Shown one piece after another: positions 1 through 14,737 of a stretch of 64,000 nucleotides of DNA. The notes below the pieces were generated by a model. It saw only the letters and a program-made list of their open reading frames with translations. It did not search any database and was not told the DNA's origin. The translations under genes were made by a program, and so were the position numbers. Each line of letters opens with the position of its first letter. The first letter of the stretch is position 1. The stretch lies in contig NC_134962.1 of assembly GCF_965638725.1 (NCBI RefSeq), positions 8,005,501 to 8,069,500 of the forward strand, given 5' to 3'. The stretch comes from Aptenodytes patagonicus. Lineage: Eukaryota; Chordata; Aves; Sphenisciformes; Spheniscidae.

Positions 1-3000
1 TAGGAATTACATGAGGTCAGCAAATTTGGGAACAACCACGACGGGAAGAGAGAGAAAGAGAGAGACCTAATTATGACTTGGGGGAGAGAGAAAGGGTGGA
101 CCTTTCTGAAGCAAACCCAGAGCTGCTTTTGATCTCTGAGCGCGGTGGGGCACTCAGGACGAGCCTCCCACTAATTTTGGTGGCAAACGATCAGGCCTTA
201 ATATGCCTAAAAATAGCATTAATGTGGGCCAACATTCCGGCTTGCCCTCTGCACACCATACAATTATTTCTGCCAGATGCATAAACTATTTGAATTGTGA
301 GGTTTAGCAGTGCCCTAAAATCCTGTGCCCTCTTCTGACTTTCTCGGGTTTTTATATAGTACCTGTCACTATGACATCAAAAGCTAACTTCTGCGAAAGT
401 CCAGCTCTGAGAAATCTCTGGAAAGTGAACTCAGCCCACTTTGGAGAAGTTTGGCATCACAGCACAATAATTTTACCACTTGGACCTTTGTCCGGCCTCA
501 GATGTCATCAGGCACAGGGGTTTCTTTCAACTTGGTACAGGAATAAGGATGAACTGTAAAATTCACATCCAGACCCAAGTAGTAAGTCCAGAAGTGGTTT
601 TGATTTGTGCCAAAGTCTAATATTATTTGTATATGTAATTATAGAAAGCAGTAGATGATAGTCTAGCATAGTCTAGGAGACTGCAGATACAGCAGTAAGG
701 CAAAACTCCTGTATTCTGATCTTAACTCAGTGACTCAGTTTGCTTATCTTGTACCACGCAGGTGATAACCGTGCTGACTGGCAGCGGCACAGGCAGGCGT
801 CAGCAGGCACCCAGCTCAGTCCTGGCAGAGGCCGGGGGAAGCTGCCGGGAGATGCTCTCCCTCCACCTGTCAATTTTGCAATGCTTGATGAATTGCTGGA
901 TTATTTTTTGTTCAAGCTCCATCTATCAGTCCCGTGGTTAAGTATAAAATTTTACATCCCTAATAAAAAAAGGTTATCCGCATTTGTTGTTTCAGAGGGA
1001 AGTTAAAATTGCGATTTGTATGCAGCCAAACAGCTTAAAAACAAATTAATAACTGTTGTATTTTCTAAGAACCTTACGATTCCTAAGCCAGCTGGGGTTG
1101 CGAGGGTAAAGGATGTCCTGACTTCTGAACACTTGGGAATGGCATTCCCAATTGTTTAGACTAATACAGATAGAGCACATTAAAACATCAGCCAGGAGGT
1201 TGTTTAGTCCTCTGCCTCGGCTCCCAGAGGGTGCATCACAGAAGAGTGCTGTTCTTGCTTCTTTCCTTTGGTCATATGCAGATGCAGAATCCAAATCACC
1301 ATCTAGACATTAACCAACTATTTATTCAAGCCAAATTCAACCAACTAATTGTTCCCAAGCTTTTCCCTTCACTATTCATTATTTGGTACGTACAATCGGT
1401 TCCCTAGGACCTAGGTCATATGACATGCCTCTTTTTTTGGGCCTGTTTGGATAATTAGAGTGTGAAAGTATGATAAATAGTAAATACCAAATTTACTTGG
1501 CAGCGGTCAGTTACAGACACAACCACCCTCTCTCCCCATCCCCTAATATCTCTGCTAAGAAAAACTCATTCATGCCAGTGCTCACAAATAGCAAAGGAAA
1601 TGGGGCACAACACTGAATATAAAAAGCAAATGCTCTTTGCAAACGTTTGCAAATCCTACCTTGTAGACTGCATTAGTTCTGTTACCCATGTGCAATACCC
1701 GGGGATGCAAAGGTGACAGATATCTCCCCGGTGTTTGCAGTAGGACATAAGTCAACTATAATAAATGTGGCATCTTTGAAGTATTACGTCTGGAAGTGGC
1801 TAGCATATTTTCACATACATTTTCAACCTTGTAGTTAAAATATATTCCAACCTTACGTTGTCTCTGACTAGTGAGTTAAAAGTCCAACATTCTGATTTGT
1901 TAATTTTTAACCTGGGTATGTAAAAATGTTCTCATTTTTTAAAATGAAGATGTAAAATTAGTAAACCTTTCCCACACACACACATTTCTATACTTGAATG
2001 TAAAACACACAGTTAAGCACTACTTGAACAATACATTAATAACTAAACTAGATAACCTATCTGGATTTAATCCAGCCTGAACAAAGACAGCAGTTCAACT
2101 TGAAACTGAAAGCCAATATTTAATATATGAACTGGTAAAGACAGCATTCGATGTAACTTTAACAGAATCACAAAAGTTTAACAATTGTGTGGGGTTTGTG
2201 AATTTTAACATTCTATTTATTGCAAACAGAAAAGAAACATTTTCAAATAGCAGCTGAAGAAGTTTACAAATTAAATTACATGAATGTGTCTAATCTGGGA
2301 AGAAGGAAGTTCTGCCTCAGATACTTATGTTTTATGCAACAGAGCTGTTTACTTTATTTGTAAACCCTTCAAAATACTGTCCAAAGTTCAGTCTTTGTTC
2401 AAGGTAAGAATGTAATTGCACTGTCTGAAATGCAATATAAGTAATAAAGTTAGGATTCACTAGAGAAAGACAATTTGGAATTAAGAAAAAGCAATTTAAA
2501 CAATCTTAATGCCTCTCCTCCCTCCCCTCCTCCTTAATGACTCTCTCTCCTCCCCTTAAGAAATCTTTGAAGTAAGCCAAAACGCACGAGCGAGTCTGTT
2601 TAAAGGTCATGTGTATCTCTGCTCCGTTTCCCCTTGGTGCAATATGCCTTTGATAATCCCAGGAGTATACACTGTTGTTTTACATTTTCTTCCAAGTTTC
2701 ATTTTTAGGGAAGACACAGCAATGTCCAAGCTTTATATAATACCTTTGATATGTGTTTAATAGTGTTAATTATACTCTTGTTCAGACTTTCAAAAGCAAA
2801 GCCTATCAGTGGAAGTTCAATGGAGATTTATTTGCAAGCACAGAGTGTACTTACGGAGAAATAAAATTAGGGAAATAGGAAGGCATATCGAATATAGGCA
2901 CCCCTTCTGCAAAGATAAATGATTTAGTAATGAATAGATTCTTCAGGCCATAAAAAATCCATTTATTTTCTTTCAAATTTCAGCTAGAGGTCTTGCACTT

Positions 3001-6000
3001 TCCCACTCAGTTATAATCAGTTAAAATTAGAATACAGAGAATGAAACCAGTGTACAGGCAGACCAGACAACAACCATAATGTATAATAATAGAAGTTAAA
3101 TTAACAGACATTTTAAAAGAGGCAGCATTTCCACAGAAAGGTACTCATTTATTACCATTCAATGTGGAATGAAGATGTGATCTAAAACACACACTACTTT
3201 TACAAATTATCTTCCTCATAACAACATGCTGCCAGATTTTAGTCAACTCATTAAAATGAAGGATCCACTTGACCTCTTCTGTAATTGTGGAAATGAACCA
3301 GAAATATGATTAGTCCAATAACTTCAAGGGTTGCTCCACATTAAGCTTGCCTTATCAAGGAATCTGATCTTGCAGCAGAGTGAATGCACCGAGTGCTGGC
3401 TTCTGTTCCACTCGTGTTTTCCCGTGTTTTATCTGCACGGGAAGAAGAAAGCTGACATACACCTGGCTGTGGAGCACAACAGACTCTCCTCGCTTCATCC
3501 CTCCTTTTCCGAGGGGACGGACACATGTAGTCATGGGGGCTTGTCCAGGTTGTAGCCGCACGACAGGGATTTCCGGCCCCAGGACCAGTGACAAGCTGAT
3601 GGCCACGTGGTTGCTCAAAGGCAGAGTCCTTGGGGCAGGTCCGTTGGGACAGTTTTGTGGCCCAAAAGCTAAACTCAGCCTGGGCAAGCAGAATGGTCTT
3701 GTTAGGATTGAAACAGTGTTGACTCAGTGGCTGGACTGAAAACACGCTAAGCAGTGATCAGCTACTGTTGTAGCACCATTTCCCCTTCTCGCTTTCATTT
3801 CTGTGGTTCCCAGGGTCTAGCTGAATGAGATACATATTTTTTTTCTTCTTAAATATGAACTGGAAGCAGGTCCAGTATTGCTACCTGTGGGCCCGCGGGG
3901 ACTTTTACTATTGAAAAGGTCCCACCGAGGTCAATAGCCAGAGCTATTTGCATGATTAAGGGCTTACTGAAACAAAGGGGAGAGATTGGAGAAATGTAAG
4001 GAGAACTGGCTGTTTAATTTTTGTGTTACCTTCGTATTTTGGCGTTAATGTGGGTAAATGTGTCAGGAGTTGGGTAAATGTGTTGAAATTAGCTGGATGA
4101 TTACAGAACAGTGAGATGGGAGCCAGTTCTGCAATAGCTCCATCCCTGACACTGCCGCTGTTTCTCCTTGATATGAAGAGATAAAACACAGTTGCCTCCA
4201 GGTCCAGTCAGACCTTACCACCTCCTGTCTGCTCTGATTGCTGAATTTACCACACTGTTTTCATTAGAAAATATGATTTTCCTTAAAACATCCTTCTGAA
4301 CACCAGGGTGGCTCAGGAATTAACAGGCGCTGAAATTTTCGTGTGGCTGGTCAGGCACATGGTTGGGAGCCATGGCTAGATCTGCCAGGCCAGGCTTAGT
4401 CCTCCTGGCTCATCTTCAGGCTCAGAGTGTGCAGCAAAGTCAAGAGAAGGGACTCTCTGCTGTAAACACCAGATTGACAGTTCCAGTGTTTTTTGACAAA
4501 CACAATTCAGGCAAGAAGAACTGGGGTTTGATCTTCAAAGTATTTTCTAACTTAATGCCTATAAAAGTTATGAACAGTTGTATGATGCTTTGAAAACATA
4601 CAGGTTTTAGCATTTTTGTCTGTGCAGATTAATAACTGGAAAAGTCTGTATCCCAATCAGCTACCCTGAAACACTGAAATATCTGAATCCCATTTCTCTA
4701 ATGATAATCCATATAGTTTAGAAATTAGAATAGAAACAGAAATAGAAGGGAATAAAAATTAGCTTGAATAAAGGCTAAGTAAAAACTTTAGTCCGAATTT
4801 TATCCCGTTATTGTTTTCTCTTTCCTCATGCTGCTCATCAGAGCCGCAAGCGAGCTTCATCCCCAAACAGATACTGGACTGGGCACCCATCTGGAAGCGG
4901 AGTGCTGCAGGAGGCATCCTGCTTGTTTATTACAGCTGTGCGTGAAAAACACATTCAAGTCAAAAGGATCTCAGGGTTTGATCCATACTTATTATCTATA
5001 ATTTGACCCATGGAATTTCTGTATATCCTGAAGCCCAGGAATTTTAATCTAACAGTTTACATGTTTAAAGACAAGAGCTTTTGGTTACACACTGTAGCTG
5101 CTCAGTAGATGACTATAAATCTAAGCAAATTGCTAAAGACTGAAACTCCAGAAGGCAGGAGGAATGATGCAAACAGAAGGTCCTGTTCTGACTCAGTCAC
5201 TTACCAACTTGTGTTACATTTTTATTGCAGGTCAAAAGTCGACAGAGTATGCAAATTTAAAAAAAAAAAAGGTTCTTGTTTTGGAAAAATACACCATTTT
5301 AGTATTTATAATTACACACTAAGGGGCTTTTATGCTCAGCCTCATTTATCTTGGATTTTTGCATAATTTGAACTAAAAGTGGCAATATATGTAGAGCTTA
5401 TTTATTCAAATTATACAGGGTTAGTGTTTTCCCTCTCTTGAACATAGTGTGCATTTTGGGATAAGTGCCAGATTCAAGGAGGGAGGAGGAGTATAAAAAG
5501 AAGAGACTGGAAAAAGACTACAGAGATACTTGTTCCACTTTTAAAATGGCTTCCAAACCCTCATGAAAAATTAGATGTGTAAGTTAAATCCTCTTCCCTT
5601 TGTAAGACAAATATATTCTCTGCAGACCTCAATAAATCGAACTGACATTTGCAGTATTACTCATGCCATCTAAGGTGTACAGAAAATTGCTGTTCTCACC
5701 TGTGTAATTTAATAGCTTTTCTGCGTCCTCAGACACCAAGTCTTCCCTTTTCATTTGCCATTCTTTAAAATGACATATGTCAAATATTTTAGCTTAAAAA
5801 TTTACTTACCTTGGCTGTGTGCATGATGTTACAGATTTTACTGTAAGGATTACTCACTGGGCATCCTGTTGTAAATAACATTGTGAATAGATCTTATCAT
5901 CCATCACAATCCAGGCAAAACATGTTTACAGTGTGGTTATCCAGTAAATGAAGTGTTTTGTATTCAGCTTCGCACTATACTAATGAACACTTAACATGGT

Positions 6001-6670
6001 TCAAATTAAAGGTGTGAAATTCCTGCTGAACTAAAATCTCGACTGCAGCAGAACTACTGTGCCGGACAGGACGGTGTCAGTCCTTAAAGGAAGGTGGTAT
6101 AGGGCAGTCTTTAAGAGACTTAATTATTCCCCAGCGTAACAATTGTAGCTTGTATCGAAGTTGTTCTGTCCCCTCATGTTCAAAATGTGATCTTCCCCAC
6201 CTTCCTGCAGGTTACATGGGGGGCTTTTGCACAAATACATCTATTGAGCAAACTGAAATGAAAATGTGTTTGCCATGAGCGCTCTGGCAGTTCACAGCTA
6301 AGCGGGAAGCAGGTTCTTCACTCCCAAAAGCAAACTGGGTGCGGAACATTTTAATATATTTGGAGACCTTAATGACCTATACTTAAAAAGTGAATTTGCC
6401 GTATTCTCCACTGGTGTAAATCAACATTCACCCATGAAGTACAGCAAAATTTTATGCCAACATGATGACCTACTTTGAAACCCATAAAAAAGCACATCCC
6501 ATGAGCACATAAAAAGAGGACTTGTGCTTCTGTGGCCACAACACAGGTTGCATAAATGGAGTCATTTTTGTGAGCCTAAATTTCCAAAACGTCCTTCTGT
6601 AAGCCTGGACAGACGCAGCCCAGATGTGAGCTGGACATTTGAACATCGTTCCTTCCTTCCTTGCCCCCAG
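1..6670. other. Upstream intergenic region, first part
   Basis: AT-rich DNA with short open frames only. It contains one probable old repeat at 3,868-3,970. A slightly GC-rich patch around 3,370-3,740 is open in several frames on both strands but shows no conserved motif or convincing splice pair, so I do not call a gene. Confidence 0.55.
3868..3970. repeat. Old amniote interspersed repeat (TTGACTTCAATGGG-type family)
   Basis: The stretch TCCCACCGAGGTCAATAG followed by TATTTGCATGATTAAGG matches, with decay, a widespread sauropsid repeat that I remember as 'cccactgaagtcaatggga...tatttgcatgagtaagg'. It carries a perfect octamer, ATTTGCAT. I do not know the formal family name. Confidence 0.45.
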
Positions 6671-6930
6671 TCGCCGCGGCTCACATGGCCAGGAGACACG
6701 TCCTCCTCGCCGCCCCGACCTGGGCCAGCAGTGGCTGTGGCTCCCAAAGGGGCTGCTCCAGCCAGGGTCCAGCGGACCCCGAGCCAGCTGTGGCTCAGCC
6801 TGGAGAGAGCCCTGTCCCACCACCACCACCGAATGGGCCTCCAGGCTTCCCTGGTAGCTCCCGTGTCCCGCTCCTTTCTCAGAGACCTAGCCCTATTCAC
6901 AGTCTTGCTCCCGTTCCTGGGTCTGTGCTG
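6671..6930 (+). other. Exon-like GC-rich island, function unknown
   Basis: A 260-nt GC-rich island in AT-rich surroundings. It is preceded by a strong acceptor (TTCCTTCCTTCCTTGCCCCCAG) and followed by a consensus donor (GTGCTG|GTGAGT). Two + frames are open through it; one is Pro/Gly-rich (PPPPPNGPPGFPG). I recognise no protein. It could be an exon of a non-coding or unannotated transcript running towards ZNF217, or simply a GC-rich patch with chance signals. Confidence 0.35.
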
Positions 6931-9900
6931 GTGAGTGAATTCTCCTTGAAATACAAAGTGTAATTCTCACTACTGTGTTTTTTACGCAAAACGGTAGTTT
7001 CCAAGCTTTCGGCTTGCGATCCCTGTTCCAGGCTTGTGCGCCTATTTCCTCCTGCACTTCCAGGCCGTGAACCCAGCTGAGTCACAAGCTCATCTTTGGG
7101 AACTGCCGATTTAACCTATCATCGTAACTCCATTGCCAAGGTCCAGTGAAGTGCTGTGATTAGCGGGATTTATTTTTCTTTTCTAGTAATACATTTGTTA
7201 TGGAGAGAACTGAAGTTGATCTTCCATTCCTTAGGAAACAAAGATGCAGTGCTCCTTTTGTAATGAGATGGCCTCAAGGAACAAGGAATGGGGGGGAAGA
7301 AAAAAAGAAGCAGACATCCACTTTTTAAGACATCAAACACTAAATTGTGCTGTACAGAAAATCTTTTAACAGCCCCTGCTATGCTTGTTCCATCTCCATG
7401 ATGGGCCATATTGTTGCTCCAAGGAAATGTGTAGAAAACTCCCATTAGAAAGTTGCTTTAGTGCTGCTGAAGGGCAAGTGCTGTATCTATATGTTATGTT
7501 TTGAACCATTCTTTCTCCGTGGCTTGAAGAAGAGTGTCACTGCTTCCACATGTAAAATATGAACTCCCAGTGATACTCTTCCCAAATGCTAATGCACAGC
7601 TGTGGAGTTTGGATATTCCAGAGCTGACTCATTCTGCAACACAGCAGATTCACAGAGATGAAGTGGAGGAGGGGCAGCGCAAAATAGCTCTTTCAGGAAT
7701 TAAAAGAACTCCTAAACCCCAAAGTATTACTATTCCATTACAGTATTTCTTTCATTGAAAAGTTTGGGTTTTAATGACCCCTAATTGATTTTTTTTTTGG
7801 CTTTGCTTTGTTTCAACATAAAATCTATGTCACTCCGGCACAGCCTGCCAGTCTTTTGTCTGATGTTACAAACAAATCCAGCCAAACATTAAGATTCATA
7901 AGGGGGATGGGGGGAAGCACAGCTTCTTAAAGCCACATCAAGTATGTTAGAGACAAAACATTTAATTTAAATGGTAGAAACTAACACAAAACAGCTTCAA
8001 ACCTACTAAGCAGAGTTAGCTAAGCAGAAACACATGTTCTTTTGACATTTGTTTTCATGACAATTAGAAGCAACTAGTTTTCAGCTAACATTCTTGTTCA
8101 TCCTTTTGAGGTTTTGGCTAATACATTAATTCAGAATTACTGCAGAACAGGTGCCAATTGGAACAGTATAGGTAATTACATGCAACTTCGTAGTACGTAA
8201 GGCAAATAAGCCAAGTCTGGTTCAGGCACGTACATAACCATATATTCAATGAGTCAAGCAAATGAGGAACACAAAACGCTTTCATTTTTATGTTGCGTTG
8301 ACCTCAGTGTATGTTTTGTTCTAATGTGTTTTGCATGCTCTGATCATCCTGATCACATGCATGTGTCTCATTCACTTGCAGACCATATAGTTTCTTCCCC
8401 CCATTTGAAGACAAAGCACTGTGACAGCTTGCAAAGACAAGAACAGGTTTTTAACTTGGTGTCATTAGCTGGTTGGATTTGGTTGCAACAGTTTTAACGT
8501 CAGCCCAGAGCCACTGAGAGGATTAACTTGTCAAAAGGCTCTTCCTACCTTTTTTTTATTTTCTCTTAGCCAAGAAGCGAATCCTCGCTTTCTTGAAGTC
8601 AGTGGAAGGTTCAAGACCGATTTCAACAGGGACAAGATTTCACATGCAGTTAGAGACACAGCTGAGGTTTTAAAAGGGCAGAGGGGTCTGACATACCCTG
8701 CTGACTGCAGGGAGGTGACGGGGGGACAGGGATGGGGACCATGCCCTCTCGGGTAAGTAGGTAGGTAACTCTCAGGCTTTTACTCTGGGATAACTGTGAA
8801 AGTCCAAAAGAACCAAAACTGCCTCAAAGCTGGTCAGCAGTGTGCACTACCCTGAAATTTGTCACTCCAGGAATAATGGACCACAGTTTGGCCAAGGCCA
8901 GGCAATTTTTCTCGCAAATAAGGGTGGAACTGGACTGAGAAGACAAGGGGAGAGCCGTGAATGATTTGGCTTGCTATTCCTGGGTGCCTAAAAGGGGTAG
9001 GAACGACACTGACAGGAGAAATGTCAACACATTCACACCCCAGTGCCTCCTGGGGTGGAGCTTCATCGACGTGCCTTCCCTTTGGTCTGACACAGGTGCA
9101 ATCCTACAATTTTCCCTGTTTTGCATCCCATTCCTTCCTATCGCCTTTGGCAACCGCATGCCTTATCGGTGCTGGTATCGGTTCTAAGCAGAGTGACTTG
9201 GTAAGGGTCTAGCAGATAGAGAAGAATTAGCAGGTTGCGTCCCAGAGCATATGGAACAGGGAGACATCACTGGGAACATTAATAGAAATTGTATTAGCAC
9301 CTCTGAATCCAATTTTCAGAAGAGCTACGAGAACTAGAAGCACACACTGCTGTTGCCATCAAGGGATTTGTGCTAGTAAGTGAGATTTTCAAGAAGTCCA
9401 AGTGACCTGTTATTGTTAGCCAATCAATAATTATTTTCTTTTTGTTTGTTTAAACAGGTTTACCGTGCTATTGAAAGACAGGAGTAATCTTAAAACTCTT
9501 GCTAATGAGTTAGGATATGCAGAAACACCACACCCTGTACTTGATTTATTTCAGTCAAACAATGGAGTTGTATGTGATGAAGAACACAGATGGTGTCACA
9601 TGACAAACCCTGTACGGATCTAGCCTGCATTAAATGGATATATATGTGACCTTGGCCTTCATGAAAGACCAACAAAAAGCTTGGCTTATTATCCTGAAAT
9701 CTTCAAAATACCATTTCAGCATCCATATATGCTCTTGGCATACATGCATCTGTATATGCAGAGCTGGGTTTTCTCCCATATAGCATAAAAACATTATAGC
9801 AGGATGTCACGGTCTTCCCAATACTGCTGTCTATAGGGCAGGGCTCCTGCTAGCGCAGCAGATGGGTGAGGACCGCATCCCTCCTCAATTCTCGCTGATG

Positions 9901-12284
9901 CCATTGCAAACCCAGGCAAACCAGGTGGTTTGTGCTGGTGTCAGCCACTGCCGTGCCTGCACATTAGAGGGGTGCATTTGCAGGGGTGTGCACGAATTTT
10001 AATACTAGTACAGATTTAATACAGCTAGGTTAATGAATTTCACTTCATGTAATAAAATAGGTAAAACTTTACTGGAAGTATGGGACTGAACTACAGTATC
10101 ATAAAATGATTTAGTGCAAATACGGTTTCACAGGCAGTGAAGGCTCTCCTGTGCAGTCTGTTTCAGGACTCCAGCAATTGCTCTCCCTCTGACCTGATCG
10201 ACTCTCACTCATTGTTAAAAAGTTTTTGGTTTTATTTTTCTTTCTTTGTTCTTGCTTCTCCATAATAATATATATACTTACACATTATATATATTATTTA
10301 TTTAAATACAGCAGTACTTTTCTGCTTCTAGGAGAAGAAAGTCTGGTACTGCCCAGACAAGCTGCATCTATCTCGGGAGGGGTTTGCCGCTATGAGCGGC
10401 GCAGCGTAGCGACATGGCAGACTATTTCTCTGTACTACGGGCTTGGTCTGAGGTGTGGCAGGAAGCGTAAGTAGTTCAGCGGGTGGCTCCCTCCCCGACT
10501 GCAGCGAGCCAGCGTACAGCACGCTCTTGGGGACAATATGTGGTCATCGCCATGAAACATAAAGCCGATCCTACCCCACTCTGCTCATCAGAGTCCCAGC
10601 AACAGTTTTTGCAACAGCAGGGTGTTCACTTCATATCAAAATCATATTATTTTACTTTGATGACCTTCACCTCCAACTGGATCTGGCCTGGTATAATCTC
10701 ACTAGGAGGAGCATTGGTTAGACCAGCAGAGAAGCTTAATTCCAGTTTGCTAAGCCTGCAAAACACTTCAGAATCAGCCAGAGTGAATGGTGGTATACAT
10801 AAATGCTGCTATTATCATGCTGTTAAATTATGCCTTTTATCTGACGATCCCAAGCAGTTTATCAACAATGAATGGTGCCCTCACAACACCACTGTGAATC
10901 TTGTAAATAACTGAGATAAGATAATGCAAAAGAATAGAAGGAGCTTTATACCAACTCTGTGCTTTTTAACAAGCTGCAATAAATTGTGTATCACAGGGTG
11001 CAAAAACACTACATAAATGCCTCTTCTTTGCCAATGCTATATTTTGTGCATATGATTTTGATTTAATCTCACTTATTTCTGAAGTCTATTAAACCAATCA
11101 TCGTAATCTCACTTATTCTGCAGTGTATTTGCTCTGTGTAGCAACAGTATTAATAAAAATCCCTCTATAAACACACACCAGCTGGAGCAAGCACCGCAAG
11201 AACTGAGAAGGGTGACCCACATGTGCAGCATTATCCATATTCTTTTTATTACAGATAAACATTTTGTCTGGTCCTTCTCAGGAATGCCTTCTCCTGGATG
11301 CCCTGCTCTCTCCTCCTGTCCTAGAGAGAGCCAGCAGCTGCAGCGAATCAGGCAGTTTTCATCATACTCCCCACCCCATGGGGAAGTAGAAATTTCTCTC
11401 CCCCTCCCCTTTTCTCTCTGTTCAGCGGAGGTGATAATCCCCTCGGAATGCAGCATTTAGCACTTGTCAGGTATATGGTAATTGCTACATTCCCAGGGGA
11501 TTAAATCCGTGGACTCTAATTACAGTGGACTGAAACCTCCCTATAAGAGAGGAGCTCTGCTGTATAAGAGTGAAAATCTACGTCAGAGTAATAGGGAACT
11601 GAGGGAGGGTGAGACCTTTGCCTCTTCCATACCCAATAAAAGCAATATGGTGGTTCTTCCATCTGTCTTTTTTGGGGTGAGTATGGGCACTGCCAGTGCT
11701 AACTGTGTGAGCAGACCAGTCTATGGGAAAGGCTATGGGTAGTGCTAAGCTCTGGCTGGAATTCCTGTAAAGGTCTGTGAGTCCCCGGTCAGGGTAGACT
11801 TGTATCAGAGTCTGAAAGACCTTGTAAATCAGGGCTTCACTTTATGGCTATAGAAATGCATGAAATATGGAGGAAAAGGTTCTTTTTGCCTTAGACAGGA
11901 ATAACAGGGCCAGGCTGGTTCCAGGCAGCCAGGAGTGGGATGAGGTGGAGAGACAGGAGCAGCCCTTCAGCAGCAGAACAGACTTTGGGCAACTTGAGCA
12001 GCATGCCCACGTCCTGCATCCGCAGGCACCAGGTCATATGAAGTCACTTCACAGCTTCCCTTGGAAGGATGTTCCTGGTGGCCCTAATGGCTATAAACTT
12101 CTTTATTTCTCCTTAAGTATACCTATCATGATCATTTTTATCTCCACTTGTTCTCATAACAACTCTGGATTGTGCTTAACTAAGCTCGTGCTTAATTGTA
12201 TGTCCTCTTGTATATGTTTACCCTTGCATTTAAGGTGGGCAGTAGCTTCGGTTTGGCCTTGCTAGTGAGGTTTTTCATTCCTTG

Positions 12285-12368
12285 AATAATATGGATGCAA
12301 TCCAAACCCCACTGAAGTCAACTGGAATTTTACAACTGACTCATAGGCCTCGATCAAACATGATTTTA
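12285..12368. repeat. Old amniote interspersed repeat (TTGACTTCAATGGG-type family)
   Basis: CCCACTGAAGTCAACTGG followed by AATTTTACAACTGACTCATAGG and CTCGATCA matches the decayed inverted arrangement (GAAGTCAATGG ... CCATTGACTTC ... GGATCA) seen in many sauropsid genomes. Family name unknown to me. Confidence 0.5.
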
Positions 12369-13504
12369 CTAAATCAGATTGCAGTATACATCCACAAACA
12401 TACCCATATACACTCATCTACATATGTCCATAAAAGTTGTTATTATGGATAATCTAAAACAGCCTCAGTTGCTACTAATGTGTCACCTAGAAGCATTTTA
12501 GTTCATTTCAATTTGATGTCAGCAGAGCATATTGCAGATGAGGAAGAGAAAATTCAAAAGTATGTAATACAAATATGCTGATCTATAGATGATACCAGTA
12601 GAAAATGAAGGAGACAGGAAGAGGTTTGTTTATAAGAGGAAAGATCTCACTACATATACAAAGATGAAGTGTGCTATGTCAAGACACCAAGTGAGATTCT
12701 TGCTCTGTTTTATTTAGATCAAAAAGAACAGATGCGTTGCAAACTCATCTATATAAGCTATTTTGTTGCATTCAGTTTTCCAGTGGATAGTTATATTTGG
12801 AGAGGGAAAAAATATATATGCAACACCTTGCTACCTCACATCAAAGGCCTTTGCAATTGTATGTCTGCCTATTCTAAGGAAAGGGCTCTGTCTTTGATTA
12901 CCCAACCTAATCTTCTGAAAACGTGAGTTTCAAGGAGATGCGTTTCTCCTCTGTTAAAATCTACACCTGCCGACTCTGTAACTGACAAAACACAAGTGGG
13001 AAGATTTTAAAGTGTTACTGCCTATCTGCATTATTTGTATAATACTACCAAGACTGTGTTGCCAAACAACAGTATTAGAAATAAAGTAGTAGAACTGACC
13101 TTCCAAAGCCTTAGGTTTTAAAAATACTGGCTCCGTTTTATTTGTTTGTGATTTTTGAGACTTTATGTATTCTCAGTTCGTATTTTCAAGCTTTTGTTTT
13201 CATTTAGAAAGACTAAAAGAAATAAAGAAATAACTTCGAGAAAGTACTTGCGGTTCTCATGGAAACACGAGAACATTTCTGCCTCCCAGAACTGAATCTT
13301 AAAAAAACAAAAAAAAACAAAAAAAACCCCAACCCACCAATATTGTAAGGCTTAGTGACATTGCTAGAGTTGACACGCTACGCAAAACATCACTTCTGTT
13401 GTCTTTGAATTATTATTTATAAAATAAAGAGATGTACAAACAGTTCTGCAATGAAAATATTAAAAAAATTCTGTACAAAATATTTAAAATTTTATACAGG
13501 AAAA

Positions 13505-13690
13505 CCTGCGCTAAGAATTAGGAGACCTGGCTCCTTTACTCAGATTCCATATGACTCAATTTCGTCAGTTCTTTGCATCTTCACTTTCTGCATCTATGAA
13601 GTTGACTTGTAATCCTTAATAAATGAATCCTTAAAAATGTGCTCTGAAATTCTTAGGTGGAGGTCATATACATGTAGAGTATTAATCCGT
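13505..13690 (+). repeat. Decayed MIR/CORE-SINE-like element
   Basis: Begins near AGGAGACCTGGCTCC (compare 'gggagacctgggttc'). It continues with TTGCATCTTCACTTTCTGCATCTATGAAG (compare the 'cctcagtttcc...catctgtaaaatg' core). It ends with TGTGCTCTGAAATTCTTAGGTGGA (compare 'gtgctttgagatccttggatgga'). The order of the three blocks supports the call although divergence is high. Confidence 0.5.
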
Positions 13691-14726
13691 ATTATTAATG
13701 CTATGGCTAAGAAGCATGCATAATTAGAATTTGGAAACATAACTGGACAGTATGTGTATAGGCTATTATAGACATCTCACCAGCAGGGAAATTATTTCTA
13801 ACTATGCGACTGATTTATTTTCTCATTTGGGGTAAATTATCTCTGATGCTTGATAGTTTGCTCAAAAATAAATAGGGAATACTAATTCCTCCTATCCTTT
13901 CTGGAAATGCTTTTCTTCTGATTTGGGAAATGTTGAGTGTTTAAGTCCCAGTAATCATAGTTAAACATAGTATCAATAAAATAGTCATATGAGAAATGGC
14001 CTGATAAAATAATTCTTTATTCACTTACTCATAAATCACAAAAACATGATTGACCCTGGCATACCTATCAGCTGAGCAGCACAAATAATTTTACGTCTAT
14101 TTGCTCCATCCTCTTTTTGCAATTTTGTTCTATCTTCCTTCATTTTGCCTGTGTATATTTGGAGCAACATTTTGATATACAGTAGTGTCTTTTTGTGGTT
14201 TCTTTTTTCATATTTTCTCTTTTGTATTTTCCTGTGATCACCCTCTATTACAGCATACAATAATTTTAGACAAGAGGATGCACGCAAAACAAAGATGCTC
14301 ATTCAAACACAGGCAGAAAAGCAAGAGCATGTTACAACCCAATCTCCATTAGTCCACAACTGACAAATTACATTGCAGTCACCTAAAATTTCCTCTGCTA
14401 TTGCACTGAATTTTTGCATGCTATTTACGAGCTGTTGCATTTGACTCCAGAAGTGGCTGCACTTCCCTCAACGAAAAATTCACCTTACAGTTTTGAAAAA
14501 CTCATTAAGTTAGCTCATGTTTAATTTAATCTTTGCTCAGAGTTTGACTGGGTGTAAAAAACAAGCAAGGCGTTGAAGAGCTAGCCCAATATCTGCAAAG
14601 TGTAAAGTGTTGCTTTGTCAAGAAAAATGCCTATGTAAACAGAGGAAAGGCTCTTTGTGGTGATGCCTGTCAGTTAATATAAAATCATGTGTCCTAGAGA
14701 GCCGGCTGGGGGGAAAGTGTTGGCAC

Positions 14727-14737
14727 GGGGGGGGGGG
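14727..14737 (+). repeat. Poly-G run (11)
   Basis: Eleven consecutive G, followed by a short CA run. One of several long G homopolymers in the window. Confidence 0.95.

Noticed and set aside
10483..10914. A 143-codon + strand open frame in the intergenic region.
   Set aside because: Not preceded by a promoter or a good start, composition ordinary, no motif recognised.
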